Positions 16,997-24,994 of a DNA stretch of 64,000 bases are shown here, piece by piece; within the stretch, counting starts at the first letter, position 1; every line of letters begins with the position of its first letter. The notes beneath the pieces were generated by a model. The model was not told where the DNA came from. It did not search any database and saw only the letters and a list, made by a program, of their open reading frames with translations. The position numbers were made by a program, and so were the translations under genes. The stretch comes from Halomonas sp. GTDB taxonomy: Bacteria > Pseudomonadota > Gammaproteobacteria > Pseudomonadales > Halomonadaceae. The DNA lies in the NCBI RefSeq assembly GCF_029263665.1, contig NZ_JAJUFQ010000006.1:242085-306084 (forward strand). Reading direction: 5' to 3'.

Positions 16997-17899
16997 TCAA
17001 CGTCGGGCTCCCTTGGCGGTCAAGGCGACGCCGATCACCGTGAGAGCCATGCCGGCGAGGGAGGCGAGTGGCAGACTTTCATCGAACAACCACCAGGCCT
17101 CCAGAGCGGTAACGGGAGGGACGAGATAGAAAAGGCTGGCCACCCGAGAGGCTTCGCCGCTCTTGATCAGCAGCATCAGCAGTACGATGGCAGCAATGGA
17201 AAGCACGAGGACCAACCAGGCCAGGGTCAGGATAAAGGTGGTTGACCAGGTGATCTCGCGGGACTCGAACAACAGGCTGCCGAGCCCGAATACGATCAAT
17301 GCACCGAAATATTGTACGACGGTGCCTCCGAGCAGGGGCATGCCGGTACAGTAGCGCTTCTGATAGAGAGTACCCAGAGTAATGCCTGCCAGCGCAAGCA
17401 TGATGCAGGTGAGGGCTGGCCAGCCAAAGTCATGGAAGGAGAGTGCGGTAAGATCCATCTTGCCACCCAGCACCAGGGCAACACCCAACAATCCCAATGC
17501 CAGTCCAAGCCACTGCAATGCTGACAGGCGCTCATTCAGCAGTGGTCCCGCCAGAGCAGCAGTGACCAAGGGCTGCAGGCCTACCAACAGAGAGGCCAGC
17601 CCTGCAGGCATACCCAGGTAGATGCCGTAGAACACTCCGCCTAGATAGGCACCATGCACCAGGCAGCCTGAGACGGCGATATGCCCCCACAGACCCGCGC
17701 CTTGGGGCCATTTCATGCGCATCATCAATACCATGGGCACCAGAATGGCGATGGTGGCCAGTACACGCAGAGCGAGGAAGGTGAAAGGTTCTGCATAAGG
17801 TAGGCCGAACTTTGCCCCGATGAATCCGGTACTCCACAGCAGAACGAAGAGTATGGGCATCGCGCCCAGCAGAAATGGGGGGTGGTGCTCCTGTGTCAT
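16997..17899 (-). CDS. EamA/DMT-family transporter
   Basis: A 300-residue inner-membrane protein with ten predicted transmembrane segments arranged as two EamA repeats, the usual architecture of drug/metabolite exporters. Substrate unknown; members often export amino acids or related metabolites, and its position beside the ectoine genes is only suggestive. The start codon lies in the last unit of a 17-bp tandem array that repeats its Shine-Dalgarno sequence and ATG. A weak hairpin (around 16968-16992) separates it from convergent eutC. Confidence 0.85.
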   Translation of the reverse strand: MTQEHHPPFLLGAMPILFVLLWSTGFIGAKFGLPYAEPFTFLALRVLATIAILVPMVLMMRMKWPQGAGLWGHIAVSGCLVHGAYLGGVFYGIYLGMPAGLASLLVGLQPLVTAALAGPLLNERLSALQWLGLALGLLGVALVLGGKMDLTALSFHDFGWPALTCIMLALAGITLGTLYQKRYCTGMPLLGGTVVQYFGALIVFGLGSLLFESREITWSTTFILTLAWLVLVLSIAAIVLLMLLIKSGEASRVASLFYLVPPVTALEAWWLFDESLPLASLAGMALTVIGVALTAKGARR

Positions 17900-17984
17900 G
17901 GGTGTTCCTGTTCCCTAGTCATAAACGTTCCCCGGTCATGAACGTTCCGTGGCCATGAACGTTCCTCGGTCATGAGTGTTCCTG
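17894..17984. repeat. 17-bp tandem array copying the RBS and start codon
   Basis: Read on the minus strand, each unit is of the form NNGGAACGTTCATGACC: a GGAAC Shine-Dalgarno-like element followed by ATG. Units lie at 17968-17984, 17951-17967, 17934-17950 and 17917-17933. A fifth copy at 17894-17910, separated by 6 bp, holds the real start codon of the DMT gene (17897-17899). Confidence 0.85.
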
Positions 17985-18418
17985 GGTCATGCAAATAGTG
18001 CTGAACCGATGGGGGCAGGATGCCTATGATGGCGTGCACAGCCCGTGGCTGCCAAGAAAAAAGTCATACTTTCAATACGGCTTACCTGTCTGAGACCGGC
18101 AGGCTTTCGTCATCTCCATGCACACTGTGAAGCCTTCTCCATGGATGGGCAGTGAGTACAGACTTTTCCTGCATAGCATATATTGGGCTTTCTCATTGAG
18201 GGAAAAGAAGTGATCGAGGGAATGCTCATTCTTAGTGCGTCACGTATACATGTAATGGAATTGACAGGGAAAAATGACAATTGATGTGTCGCTATTTGGA
18301 GGCACCCCGCTTGCACTCGGTAACACGAAAGTCGGGAACCCTTGGTAAAAACCTGACGTCACACTATGCGAGCGATTGATGAACTCATTGCCGAGATAAC
18401 GACTCCCTGGAGGTTGAT
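17985..18418. other. Intergenic region, DMT carrier to DUF4168 gene
   Basis: About 430 bp between divergent genes. No protein-like frame is seen. The right end holds the promoter and conserved leader of the first DUF4168 gene. The middle part is AT-rich and I see no other clear element. Confidence 0.5.
18335..18363 (+). promoter_or_regulatory. Candidate ECF-type promoter of the first DUF4168 gene
   Basis: GGAACC (18335-18340) and GTCACA (18358-18363) are 17 bp apart, and 6 bp downstream begins CGAGCGATTGATGAAC (18369-18384). The second DUF4168 gene has the same layout with 16-bp spacing. The pattern resembles promoters of extracytoplasmic-function sigma factors (GGAAC / GTC); this is inference. 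Confidence 0.5.
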
Positions 18419-19141
18419 ATGCAACGATTGACGACAGTAATTTCTGCTACTCTGCTGTCCGCTGCTTTGGCAAGTACGACTGCTAATGCTCTGGAAATCG
18501 GCAGTGATACTTCTGCTGATGTCGGTGTCGGCACGAGTGCCGGTGGAGCGGATGTCTCTGCGCAAACCAGTGTGGGCGCATCCACTCAAAGTGGGGTGGG
18601 CAGTGCGCTGCAGTCTGGCGCTGATGCGGCCATGGATGCAGGTTCCAGTGCCGTCGACAGTGTAAGTTCCACAGTGGAGTCCGGTGCTGATGCTGCCATG
18701 GATGCGGGTTCCAGTGCTGTTGATGGTGTAAGTTCCGCGGTCGAGTCCGGCACTGATGCTGCCATGGGTACCAGCAGTACGACTGAAGCGGGTGCAAGCA
18801 CATCCATGGAAGGCTCCATGGACAGCAGTGATATGGCTGCTGGTGCCAGCACTTCAGCAGGCGTTGATGCCGCAGCAACCCAGGATTTCAGCGATGAGGA
18901 TCTGCAGAAGTTTGCCGATGCCTCCAGTGAAGTTGCTGGAATTACCCAGGACTACTCTCAGCAGCTGCAGGCTGAAACGGATGTCGAGGCCCAGCAGGCT
19001 CTGCAGGTCGAAGCCAATCAGAAAATTTCTGAAGCGGTACAGAGTAGTGGTCTGGATGTGAACACTTTCAACTCCATCGGCATGGCCGTGCAGCAGGACC
19101 CTGAGTTGCTGCAGCGTGTACAGTCAATGGTTCAGCGCTGA
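18419..19141 (+). CDS. DUF4168 exported protein with Ala/Ser/Gly-rich repeats
   Basis: A 240-residue secreted protein: a signal peptide (to TTANA, about residue 24), a low-complexity region with repeats of the type ESGADAAMDAGSSAVD (about residues 55-145), and a C-terminal DUF4168 domain starting at FSDEDLQKFADAS. DUF4168 has no known function; the domain is helical and glutamine-rich. GGAGG lies upstream of the ATG. The gene and its 5' leader are duplicated 1.1 kb downstream (19530-19913), where the low-complexity part is missing. Confidence 0.8.
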   Translation: MQRLTTVISATLLSAALASTTANALEIGSDTSADVGVGTSAGGADVSAQTSVGASTQSGVGSALQSGADAAMDAGSSAVDSVSSTVESGADAAMDAGSSAVDGVSSAVESGTDAAMGTSSTTEAGASTSMEGSMDSSDMAAGASTSAGVDAAATQDFSDEDLQKFADASSEVAGITQDYSQQLQAETDVEAQQALQVEANQKISEAVQSSGLDVNTFNSIGMAVQQDPELLQRVQSMVQR

Positions 19142-19320
19142 TCATTACCGCCTTGTCCTGGAGACTCATGAGCTGTATCGCTTGAGGTTACCGCGAGCAC
19201 TGTCTCCAGGACCATCTCCGGTGCCATCGGTACCATTTCAAGTGCCAGCTTCCAGTACTATTTGAAAATCTACCCGAAAGCTATCCTCAGGAAGCCTTTC
19301 AAGTTCCATTCCTGAGGCCA

Positions 19321-19349
19321 TGCACCCGCCGGCGGTGCCAGCGGGTGTA
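19321..19349 (+). terminator. Hairpin downstream of the first DUF4168 gene
   Basis: TGCACCCGC pairs with GCGGGTGTA (one wobble) around an 11-nt loop. No T-run follows. Confidence 0.4.
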
Positions 19350-19454
19350 CATAGCTCGATTGCCATGCATCAACATCTTTGCCTATGGTCATGTGGCACA
19401 CTCAATGAAAGTCGCAATTCAAGGCCACTTTTTGAGTTTATCGACATGACGTTT

Positions 19455-19482
19455 GGAACCTAGGGCAGAAGTCGTCGTCTCA
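19455..19482 (+). promoter_or_regulatory. Candidate ECF-type promoter of the second DUF4168 gene
   Basis: GGAACC (19455-19460), 16-bp spacer, GTCTCA (19477-19482), then the same CGAGCGATTGATGAAC leader at 19488-19503 as upstream of the first twin, at the same distance from the -10-like element. Confidence 0.5.
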
Positions 19483-19529
19483 TAGGACGAGCGATTGATG
19501 AACCTGAAACGAATCCATTGGAGGATTTC

Positions 19530-19913
19530 ATGCAACGACTGACTTCACTGATCACTGCTGCTCTGCTGTCTGCGGGCCTGATGAGTGCCACTGCTCATGC
19601 TCAGGATGCATCCGCACCAGCTGATGCCCCAGCGGCAGCGCAGGCCCAGAACTTTACGGACGAGGATCTGCAGAAGTTTGCCGATGCTTCTCAAGATATT
19701 TCTGCGATCTCGCAGGACTACACCCAGCGCCTGCAAGAAGCCGAAGGTCAGGAAGCTCAGCAGGATGTGCGTGTCGAAGCCAACCAGAAGATGGTTGAAG
19801 CAGTCCAGCAGAGTGGTCTGGAAGTGGATACCTTCAACTCCATCGGTCAGGCTATCCAGCAGGATCCTGAGATGATGAAGCGAGTTCAGGAAATGGCGGC
19901 TTCTACAGAGTAA
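19530..19913 (+). CDS. DUF4168 exported protein (short twin)
   Basis: A 127-residue secreted protein: a signal peptide (to ATAHA) and a DUF4168 domain (FTDEDLQKFADASQDI to the end) nearly identical in layout to that of the upstream twin, including the end SGLEVDTFNSIGQAIQQDPEMM. The ATG at 19530 has GGAGG 7 bp upstream; a GTG/ATG-like extension of four codons is unlikely. Function unknown; probably an envelope or periplasmic stress protein, judging from the export signal and the shared promoter type. A strong terminator follows. Confidence 0.82.
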   Translation: MQRLTSLITAALLSAGLMSATAHAQDASAPADAPAAAQAQNFTDEDLQKFADASQDISAISQDYTQRLQEAEGQEAQQDVRVEANQKMVEAVQQSGLEVDTFNSIGQAIQQDPEMMKRVQEMAASTE

Positions 19914-19991
19914 GCGAGGCCCGGATCAGAGTGACCTCTTCTGGATAGATGTGGCGCTCTAATATGATATGGCCTTATGTAAGCTGCAAAG

Positions 19992-20023
19992 ACCCCGTGG
20001 GCAGAGTGCTCACGGGGTTTTTT
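19992..20023 (+). terminator. Rho-independent terminator after the DUF4168 twin
   Basis: ACCCCGTG and CACGGGGT form an 8-bp stem with an 11-nt loop, followed by six T. Confidence 0.85.
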
Positions 20024-20121
20024 ATGCCTGTTTGCCGGTAAGGGCGGCATAGAGGGAACTGCTTTACAGCCTGTCGATCGCCCCCCAGACTTTGGGGTAA
20101 AGCAGAGCAGGAAGGATGAGC

Positions 20122-22017
20122 ATGCAGGCAGAATTGCTGGAAATCAGTCAGCATCTGGGGCGTTACCCTCCCTTCGAGGGCCTCCCGGAAGCGCTTCTTG
20201 ACGAGGTAGCTGCCCAGGTTCAGGTCAGCTATTTCAAAGCGGGCACCCCGATCCTTGAACTCGATGCGGAGAACCATGAGTTCTGCTATATCCGCAGTGG
20301 CGCTGTGGAGGTCACCCGCCGCAACGGTGGATTGTATGATCGCCTGGGTGAGGGAGACATCTTTGGCCATTTCGGGCTGATGCGGAATCATCGGGTGCGC
20401 TTTCCTGCCCAGGCCATGGAAGACACCCTGATCTACTTCATTCCCGAAGCGATGTTTCATCGCCTGTGTGATCTGGATGAAGATTTCGCAGACTTTGTTG
20501 AAGTGGATCGCCCGCGGCTGGAGAGCGCCGTGGAAAGCCGCAAGCGCGAAAATGACATGCTGGCGACGCGAGTACGCAAGCTGGTGACTTTCACGCCACT
20601 GTTGGTGAAAGCCAATGCCTCGGTGCAGCAGGCCGCATGCCAGATACGTGACGCTCAAAGGTCGGCGGTACTGGTGCTTGATGAGCCAGGAGACAGGCCT
20701 CGCTATACCGTCGAAGATGAAGAGGGAAAGCTGTGGCAGGTGATCGGCATTCTCACCGACAGCGATTTTCGCACCCGCGTAGTCGCCGAAGGGCTATCGC
20801 CGGATACGGCAGTGAGCGAAATTGTCGAGCGCAAGCTTATCGCGATTCAGTCGGATGAGTCGGTGCAGGAAGCCATGTTGTGCATGCTGAGCAACAATAT
20901 TCATCATTTGCCGGTGATGCAGCGCCGTTCTCCGGTAGGCATACTGCATCTCTCCGATGTCGTCCGTCACGAGACACAAAGCAGCCTGTATCTGGTCAAC
21001 AGTATTTTCCATCAGACCAGCGTCGAGTCCCTTGCCCAACTGGCTCCGGATGTCCACACCGCGGTAATCCGCATGGTTCATGATGGTGCCGATTCTCATA
21101 TGATCGGTATGGCGCTGTCGGCCATTGGCCGCAGTTTCATGCGCCGCCTGCTCGAACTGGCCGAAGAAGAGCTAGGGCCTCCCCCGGTGGCCTACTGCTT
21201 CATGGCCCTGGGATCCATTGCACGTAATGAGCAGACTGTCGTCACCGATCAGGACAATGCCCTGGTATTGTCCGACGACTTCGATCCAGCGCTCCATGAT
21301 GACTATTTCAAGTTGATGGCCCAGCGTGTGAGCGATGGCCTGGCGGCCTGTGGCTATGCCTACTGCAAAGGCGACATCATGGCCACCAACCCACGCTGGC
21401 GGCAGCCCCTTTCCGTATGGCAGCGCTATTTCAGTGAATGGATAGAGCAGCCCTCGGCAGAGGGGTTGCTGCACAGTTCCATCTTCTTTGACCTGGACCC
21501 CGTGCAAGGTGAGGACTCACTGGTTGAAGCGCTGCAGGACCTGGTGTCCAGCAAGGCGCCACAGCACCCGCGCTTTCTTGCTGCCATGGCGCGCAATGCC
21601 TTGGGGCGCAAACCACCACTGGGCTTCTTCCGCACTTTTGTGATGGAGAAGGATGGCAAGCACAATAACTCGATCAATCTCAAGCGCCGAGGCACGGCGC
21701 CGATGGTAGATCTCATTCGTGTGCATGCCCTGGCTTGTGGTTCTCGTGCCCAGAACAGTTTTGAACGCCTTGATGATATTGATCGTACCCAGTTGCTGGC
21801 TTCGGGCGTCAGTGATCAACTGCGTTATGCCATGGAGTTTCTGTCCATGTCGCGGATCCGTCATCAGGTCATCGATCTCGAGAATGAGCAGGAACCGGAC
21901 AACAACATCGAACCGGAGAATGTCACCAGTGAGGAACGCCATCATCTCAAGGACGCTTTCCAGACGTTGAGCAATGCGCAGAAATTCCTCAAGTTCCGTT
22001 ACCCCATGACCAGGTAA
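20122..22017 (+). CDS. cNMP-binding/CBS/DUF294 nucleotidyltransferase-like protein
   Basis: A 631-residue cytoplasmic signalling-type protein. Domains in order: a cyclic-nucleotide-binding fold (about 15-130), a pair of CBS domains (about 155-285), a DUF294 GlnD-like nucleotidyltransferase domain (about 320-460) with GSIARNEQTVVTDQDNA, which keeps the GS and DxD metal-binding pattern, and a DUF294 C-terminal helical domain. Substrate unknown. In many gammaproteobacteria this protein is encoded with a DnaQ-like exonuclease and an acetate/solute symporter; here the exonuclease follows by 11 bp but the symporter is absent. The second ATG (20122) was chosen because GGAAGG abuts the first one at 20116. 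Confidence 0.85.
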   Translation: MQAELLEISQHLGRYPPFEGLPEALLDEVAAQVQVSYFKAGTPILELDAENHEFCYIRSGAVEVTRRNGGLYDRLGEGDIFGHFGLMRNHRVRFPAQAMEDTLIYFIPEAMFHRLCDLDEDFADFVEVDRPRLESAVESRKRENDMLATRVRKLVTFTPLLVKANASVQQAACQIRDAQRSAVLVLDEPGDRPRYTVEDEEGKLWQVIGILTDSDFRTRVVAEGLSPDTAVSEIVERKLIAIQSDESVQEAMLCMLSNNIHHLPVMQRRSPVGILHLSDVVRHETQSSLYLVNSIFHQTSVESLAQLAPDVHTAVIRMVHDGADSHMIGMALSAIGRSFMRRLLELAEEELGPPPVAYCFMALGSIARNEQTVVTDQDNALVLSDDFDPALHDDYFKLMAQRVSDGLAACGYAYCKGDIMATNPRWRQPLSVWQRYFSEWIEQPSAEGLLHSSIFFDLDPVQGEDSLVEALQDLVSSKAPQHPRFLAAMARNALGRKPPLGFFRTFVMEKDGKHNNSINLKRRGTAPMVDLIRVHALACGSRAQNSFERLDDIDRTQLLASGVSDQLRYAMEFLSMSRIRHQVIDLENEQEPDNNIEPENVTSEERHHLKDAFQTLSNAQKFLKFRYPMTR

Positions 22018-22027
22018 GGTAGAACTG

Positions 22028-22744
22028 ATGCGTTTGCAGCGTTCCCGGAAAGTACCCGACTGGCATGAATATCTCGCCTGTCGGCGCGAATCAACCGAAC
22101 ATGCCATTCTGGCGGATTTCTTTGCAGGTGCCGATCTTTCACCAGACCTGCCGATCAGCGAGGCACCGTTGATGGCGCTTGACCTGGAAACGACTGGGCT
22201 GGATCCCCGAAAGGCCGAGATTGTTTCCATTGGTCTGGTGCCGTTTTCATTGTCGCGCATTCACTTGCCAAAGCGGCGCTACTGGGTGGTGCGTCCTCAT
22301 CGCGTGCTCGAACCTGCTTCGGTGACACTGCATCACATCACCCATGCGGATATCCAAGGTGCTCCACGCATAGAAGAGGTGCTGCCAGAGGTGCTCGAGA
22401 TCATGACCGGGCATCTTCCGGTGGTGCATTACCGCCGAATAGAACGGCCTTTCCTCGGCGTGGCGGCCCACTCTACCTGGGGTGAGGAACTGAGCTTCCC
22501 GGTGATCGATACCATGTCACTGGAAGCGCGCATTCATCGCCAGTCCCTGGTGGCCCGTTTCAATCGCTGGATTGGCCGACCGCCGGCTTCCATTCGACTG
22601 CATGACAGCAGGCTGCGTTACGGGCTTCCGCACTACCATGGTCATCACGCCGTAATAGATTCCCTGGCCACTGCCGAATTGCTGCAAGCCCAGATTGCCG
22701 GTCATTATTCTCCTGATACTCCGATCAGCCTGCTGTGGAGCTGA
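22028..22744 (+). CDS. DnaQ-like 3'-5' exonuclease
   Basis: A 238-residue protein with the three exonuclease motifs of the DEDDh family: ExoI in MALDLETTGLDP (DxE), a degenerate ExoII in HYRRIERPFL, and ExoIII in HHAVIDSLATAEL (His and Asp). It resembles the epsilon-subunit-like proteins that accompany cNMP/CBS/DUF294 genes. The nucleic-acid substrate is unknown. AAGGTAG precedes the ATG, and the 11-bp gap points to translation from the same mRNA as the upstream gene. A strong terminator closes the unit. Confidence 0.85.
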   Translation: MRLQRSRKVPDWHEYLACRRESTEHAILADFFAGADLSPDLPISEAPLMALDLETTGLDPRKAEIVSIGLVPFSLSRIHLPKRRYWVVRPHRVLEPASVTLHHITHADIQGAPRIEEVLPEVLEIMTGHLPVVHYRRIERPFLGVAAHSTWGEELSFPVIDTMSLEARIHRQSLVARFNRWIGRPPASIRLHDSRLRYGLPHYHGHHAVIDSLATAELLQAQIAGHYSPDTPISLLWS

Positions 22745-22771
22745 GCCATGCAGTAGGGGCTGGCTGAAAGA

Positions 22772-22802
22772 AAAACCTCCGCGGGGTGTCCGCGGAGGTT
22801 TT
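22772..22802. terminator. Bidirectional terminator between exonuclease and BCCT genes
   Basis: AAAACCTCCGCG and CGCGGAGGTTTT form a 12-bp stem with a 7-nt loop, with T-rich tails on both strands. It serves both convergent genes. Confidence 0.9.
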
Positions 22803-22850
22803 CTTGTCAGTGTAGTGCGCTCTTGTTGGCTGGCTTGCAGCCTTTGAGTG

Positions 22851-24518
22851 TCACACCGATTTTGGCTCGCTCATCAGCCCCTTGATGATGGTATAGCAGG
22901 CCACCATGAGAAGCAGGATGAAGGGGAAGCCAGTGGATACCGCAGCGGCTTGCAGGGCATCCAGGCCGCCGCCGAGAAGCAAGGCGATGGCGATAGCACC
23001 TTCGATGATGGCCCAGAAGACACGCTGTGGTTTCGGGGCGTCGACCTTGCCTCCTGCCGTGATGGAATCGATCACCAGCGAACCGGAATCCGATGAGGTG
23101 ATGAAGAACACGATGACCAGCACGATACCGATGGAGGAAGTAATGGTGGTCAGCGGAAGCTGTCCCAGCATGGTGAACAACTGTAGCTCCAGCGCCGCGC
23201 TTTGTACGCCCTCGAAGCCATCGGCGACGACCTGATGGATGGCAGTGCCACCGAAGGCGGTCATCCACAGTACTGATACCAGCGTAGGAATCAGCAGTAC
23301 GGCGATGAGGAATTCACGCACGGTGCGGCCCCGGCTGACCCGGGCGATGAACATACCGACGAAAGGTGACCAGGAGACCCACCAGGCCCAGTAGAAGGCG
23401 GTCCAGCCCTGACTGAAGTTGGCATCCTCACGGCCGAAGGGATTGGACAGGGCCGGGAGGTCCTTCACATAACTGAACAGGTTCTCGAAAAAGCCGGTAG
23501 CAATGGCCAGTGTCGGGCCTACGGCAATGACGAAGGCCAGCAGCAGGAAGGCCAGTACCATGTTGATCTCGGACAGACGTCTCACGCCCTTGTCCACCCC
23601 GGCAACCACGGAGAGCAGGGCGACGGCGGTAATACCGCAAATCAGCAGCACCATGGTGGTATTGGTAGCAGGGGTGTCGAACAGATAATTCAAGCCTGCC
23701 GTTGCCTGCGAGGCACCCAGGCCGAGGGATGTGGCCAGGCCAAACAGGGTGGCAAAAACGGCAAGGATATCGATGACATGACCCGGCCAGCCCCAGACGC
23801 GCTCACCGAGGATCGGGTAGAACACCGAGCGCATGGTCAGCGGCAAGCCCTTGTTGAAGGCAAAGATGGCCAAGGACAGGCCGACGATGGCATACGTTGC
23901 CCAAGGATGCAGGCCCCAGTGGAAGATGGTCGCCGCCATGCCCAGGGAAATGGCGGCCTGTTCATCTCCCGCAGCCCCCCCTAATGGTGCCCAGTCGGTG
24001 CGAACGCCCCCCTCTACGGTAGTACCGGCGAGAGAGGTGGAAAAGTGGGTGATCGGCTCTGATACACCGTAGAACATCAAGCCAATACCCATGCCTGCAG
24101 CGAAGAGCATGGCGAACCAGCCGCTATAGCTGAAATCAGGCTTCGAGTGGGCGCCACCGATACGGACCTTGCCCAGCGGTGAGACGATCAATCCCAGGCA
24201 TACCAGCACGAAGACATTGCCTCCTAGCAGGAACACCCAGGTCAGGTGTGTCGTCAGCCAGTTACGCACATCGCCGAATAAGGAACCCACTTCCTGTTGC
24301 AGGGCGAGTGACAGGATGACGAAGACGAGAATTACCAGAGACGATATGGTGAAAACCTTGCCATGCAGGTCAACATTCACCCCGAAGGTTCGGGTGGTGA
24401 TATTGTCCTGGCCAATGACGTAATCCGTGTCAATCAGATTGGCAGGTCCTTCCGGGGCTGGGACACCCTCGCTGGTGCCCGGCGCCGTGCCGGACTCATC
24501 GGGCGCGTGCTTTTCCAT
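22851..24518 (-). CDS. BCCT-family osmolyte transporter (betaine/choline/carnitine type)
   Basis: A 555-residue secondary transporter with 12 predicted membrane segments. The family signature WAWWVSWSPFVGMFIARVSRG (cited in parts: WAWWVSWSPFVG, MFIARVSRG) is present about two thirds in, and a tryptophan-rich region is conserved. BCCT carriers import glycine betaine, choline, carnitine, ectoine or DMSP with sodium or protons. Which of these applies cannot be told. The start MEKHAPDES was chosen because GGGAG lies 8 bp upstream; longer frames lack one. It could supply the doe/eut pathway 6 kb away, but that is a guess. Confidence 0.88.
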   Translation of the reverse strand: MEKHAPDESGTAPGTSEGVPAPEGPANLIDTDYVIGQDNITTRTFGVNVDLHGKVFTISSLVILVFVILSLALQQEVGSLFGDVRNWLTTHLTWVFLLGGNVFVLVCLGLIVSPLGKVRIGGAHSKPDFSYSGWFAMLFAAGMGIGLMFYGVSEPITHFSTSLAGTTVEGGVRTDWAPLGGAAGDEQAAISLGMAATIFHWGLHPWATYAIVGLSLAIFAFNKGLPLTMRSVFYPILGERVWGWPGHVIDILAVFATLFGLATSLGLGASQATAGLNYLFDTPATNTTMVLLICGITAVALLSVVAGVDKGVRRLSEINMVLAFLLLAFVIAVGPTLAIATGFFENLFSYVKDLPALSNPFGREDANFSQGWTAFYWAWWVSWSPFVGMFIARVSRGRTVREFLIAVLLIPTLVSVLWMTAFGGTAIHQVVADGFEGVQSAALELQLFTMLGQLPLTTITSSIGIVLVIVFFITSSDSGSLVIDSITAGGKVDAPKPQRVFWAIIEGAIAIALLLGGGLDALQAAAVSTGFPFILLLMVACYTIIKGLMSEPKSV

Positions 24519-24614
24519 TGAGTTACTCCCTTGCATTGTTTGAGTCTTTGTTTCTTCCAGTGTGGCAAGACCCACAGGAAATGCCTCGTTGAATGGTCAA
24601 CGAAGACAAGAGAT

Positions 24615-24658
24615 TCGAGCAGTGAAAGCCAACCCACGGTTCTGCTTTCACTGCTCGA
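24615..24658. promoter_or_regulatory. 15-bp perfect inverted repeat upstream of the BCCT gene
   Basis: TCGAGCAGTGAAAGC (24615-24629) and its exact reverse complement (24644-24658) flank a 14-nt loop, 97 bp or more upstream of the BCCT start and downstream of the HepT remnant. It may be the terminator of the leftward transcript or an operator; no strong T-run follows. Confidence 0.55.
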
Positions 24659-24718
24659 TTCAGCTTTCTCTATTAAAGGGTAACATGGGTGACAAGCGGT
24701 CTGCGCGCCAGGGAAATA

Positions 24719-24988
24719 TCAGCACAGATCAGGTAGTGCCATCAGGTCGTCACGAATAAAGTGATATTGCTGCTGCCTGACGAGTTTCTGCTCAATCGTC
24801 ATATCCAGATTGAGGCAGTCCTGAACGGTAGGGTTGATATCATCATGCACGATTCGATTGCGCAGACCTATGGCCGCGTTCCAGGCATCAAAGTCTGATG
24901 TGTTGATCTGTTGATGCCTGGCCAGTGTTGCGAAGGCATCGTAGGCGGAAACGGGTACGGGTTGGCCGAGAGCCAGGTCTCTTATCAC
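24719..24988 (-). pseudogene. HepT-like (DUF86) C-terminal remnant
   Basis: An 89-residue frame starting with GTG matches only the C-terminal two thirds of HepT/DUF86 toxins: VSAYDAFATLARHQQI, then RNRIVHDD. HepT RNases normally carry RxxxxHxY; here the R and H are kept but the Tyr is Asp. The N-terminal helices are missing, an in-frame TAG (the stop of the upstream sugar dehydrogenase) stands just before it, and no MntA antitoxin gene is nearby. It is best read as a decayed fragment. It may still be translated because the GTG sits 7 bp after the upstream stop. Confidence 0.6.
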
Positions 24989-24994
24989 GCGTAC

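Larger units (their letters stand above)
19142..19529. other. Intergenic region between the DUF4168 twins
   Basis: Holds an 11-bp perfect inverted repeat (GTCCTGGAGAC at 19155-19165, GTCTCCAGGAC at 19202-19212, 36-nt loop) and a second hairpin (19321-19349, 9-bp stem), both plausible 3' structures of the first gene. The right end has the promoter of the second twin. No coding sequence seen. Confidence 0.5.

Noticed and set aside
24719..24988. Active toxin-antitoxin module
   Set aside because: N-terminal half, catalytic Tyr and partner gene are all missing.
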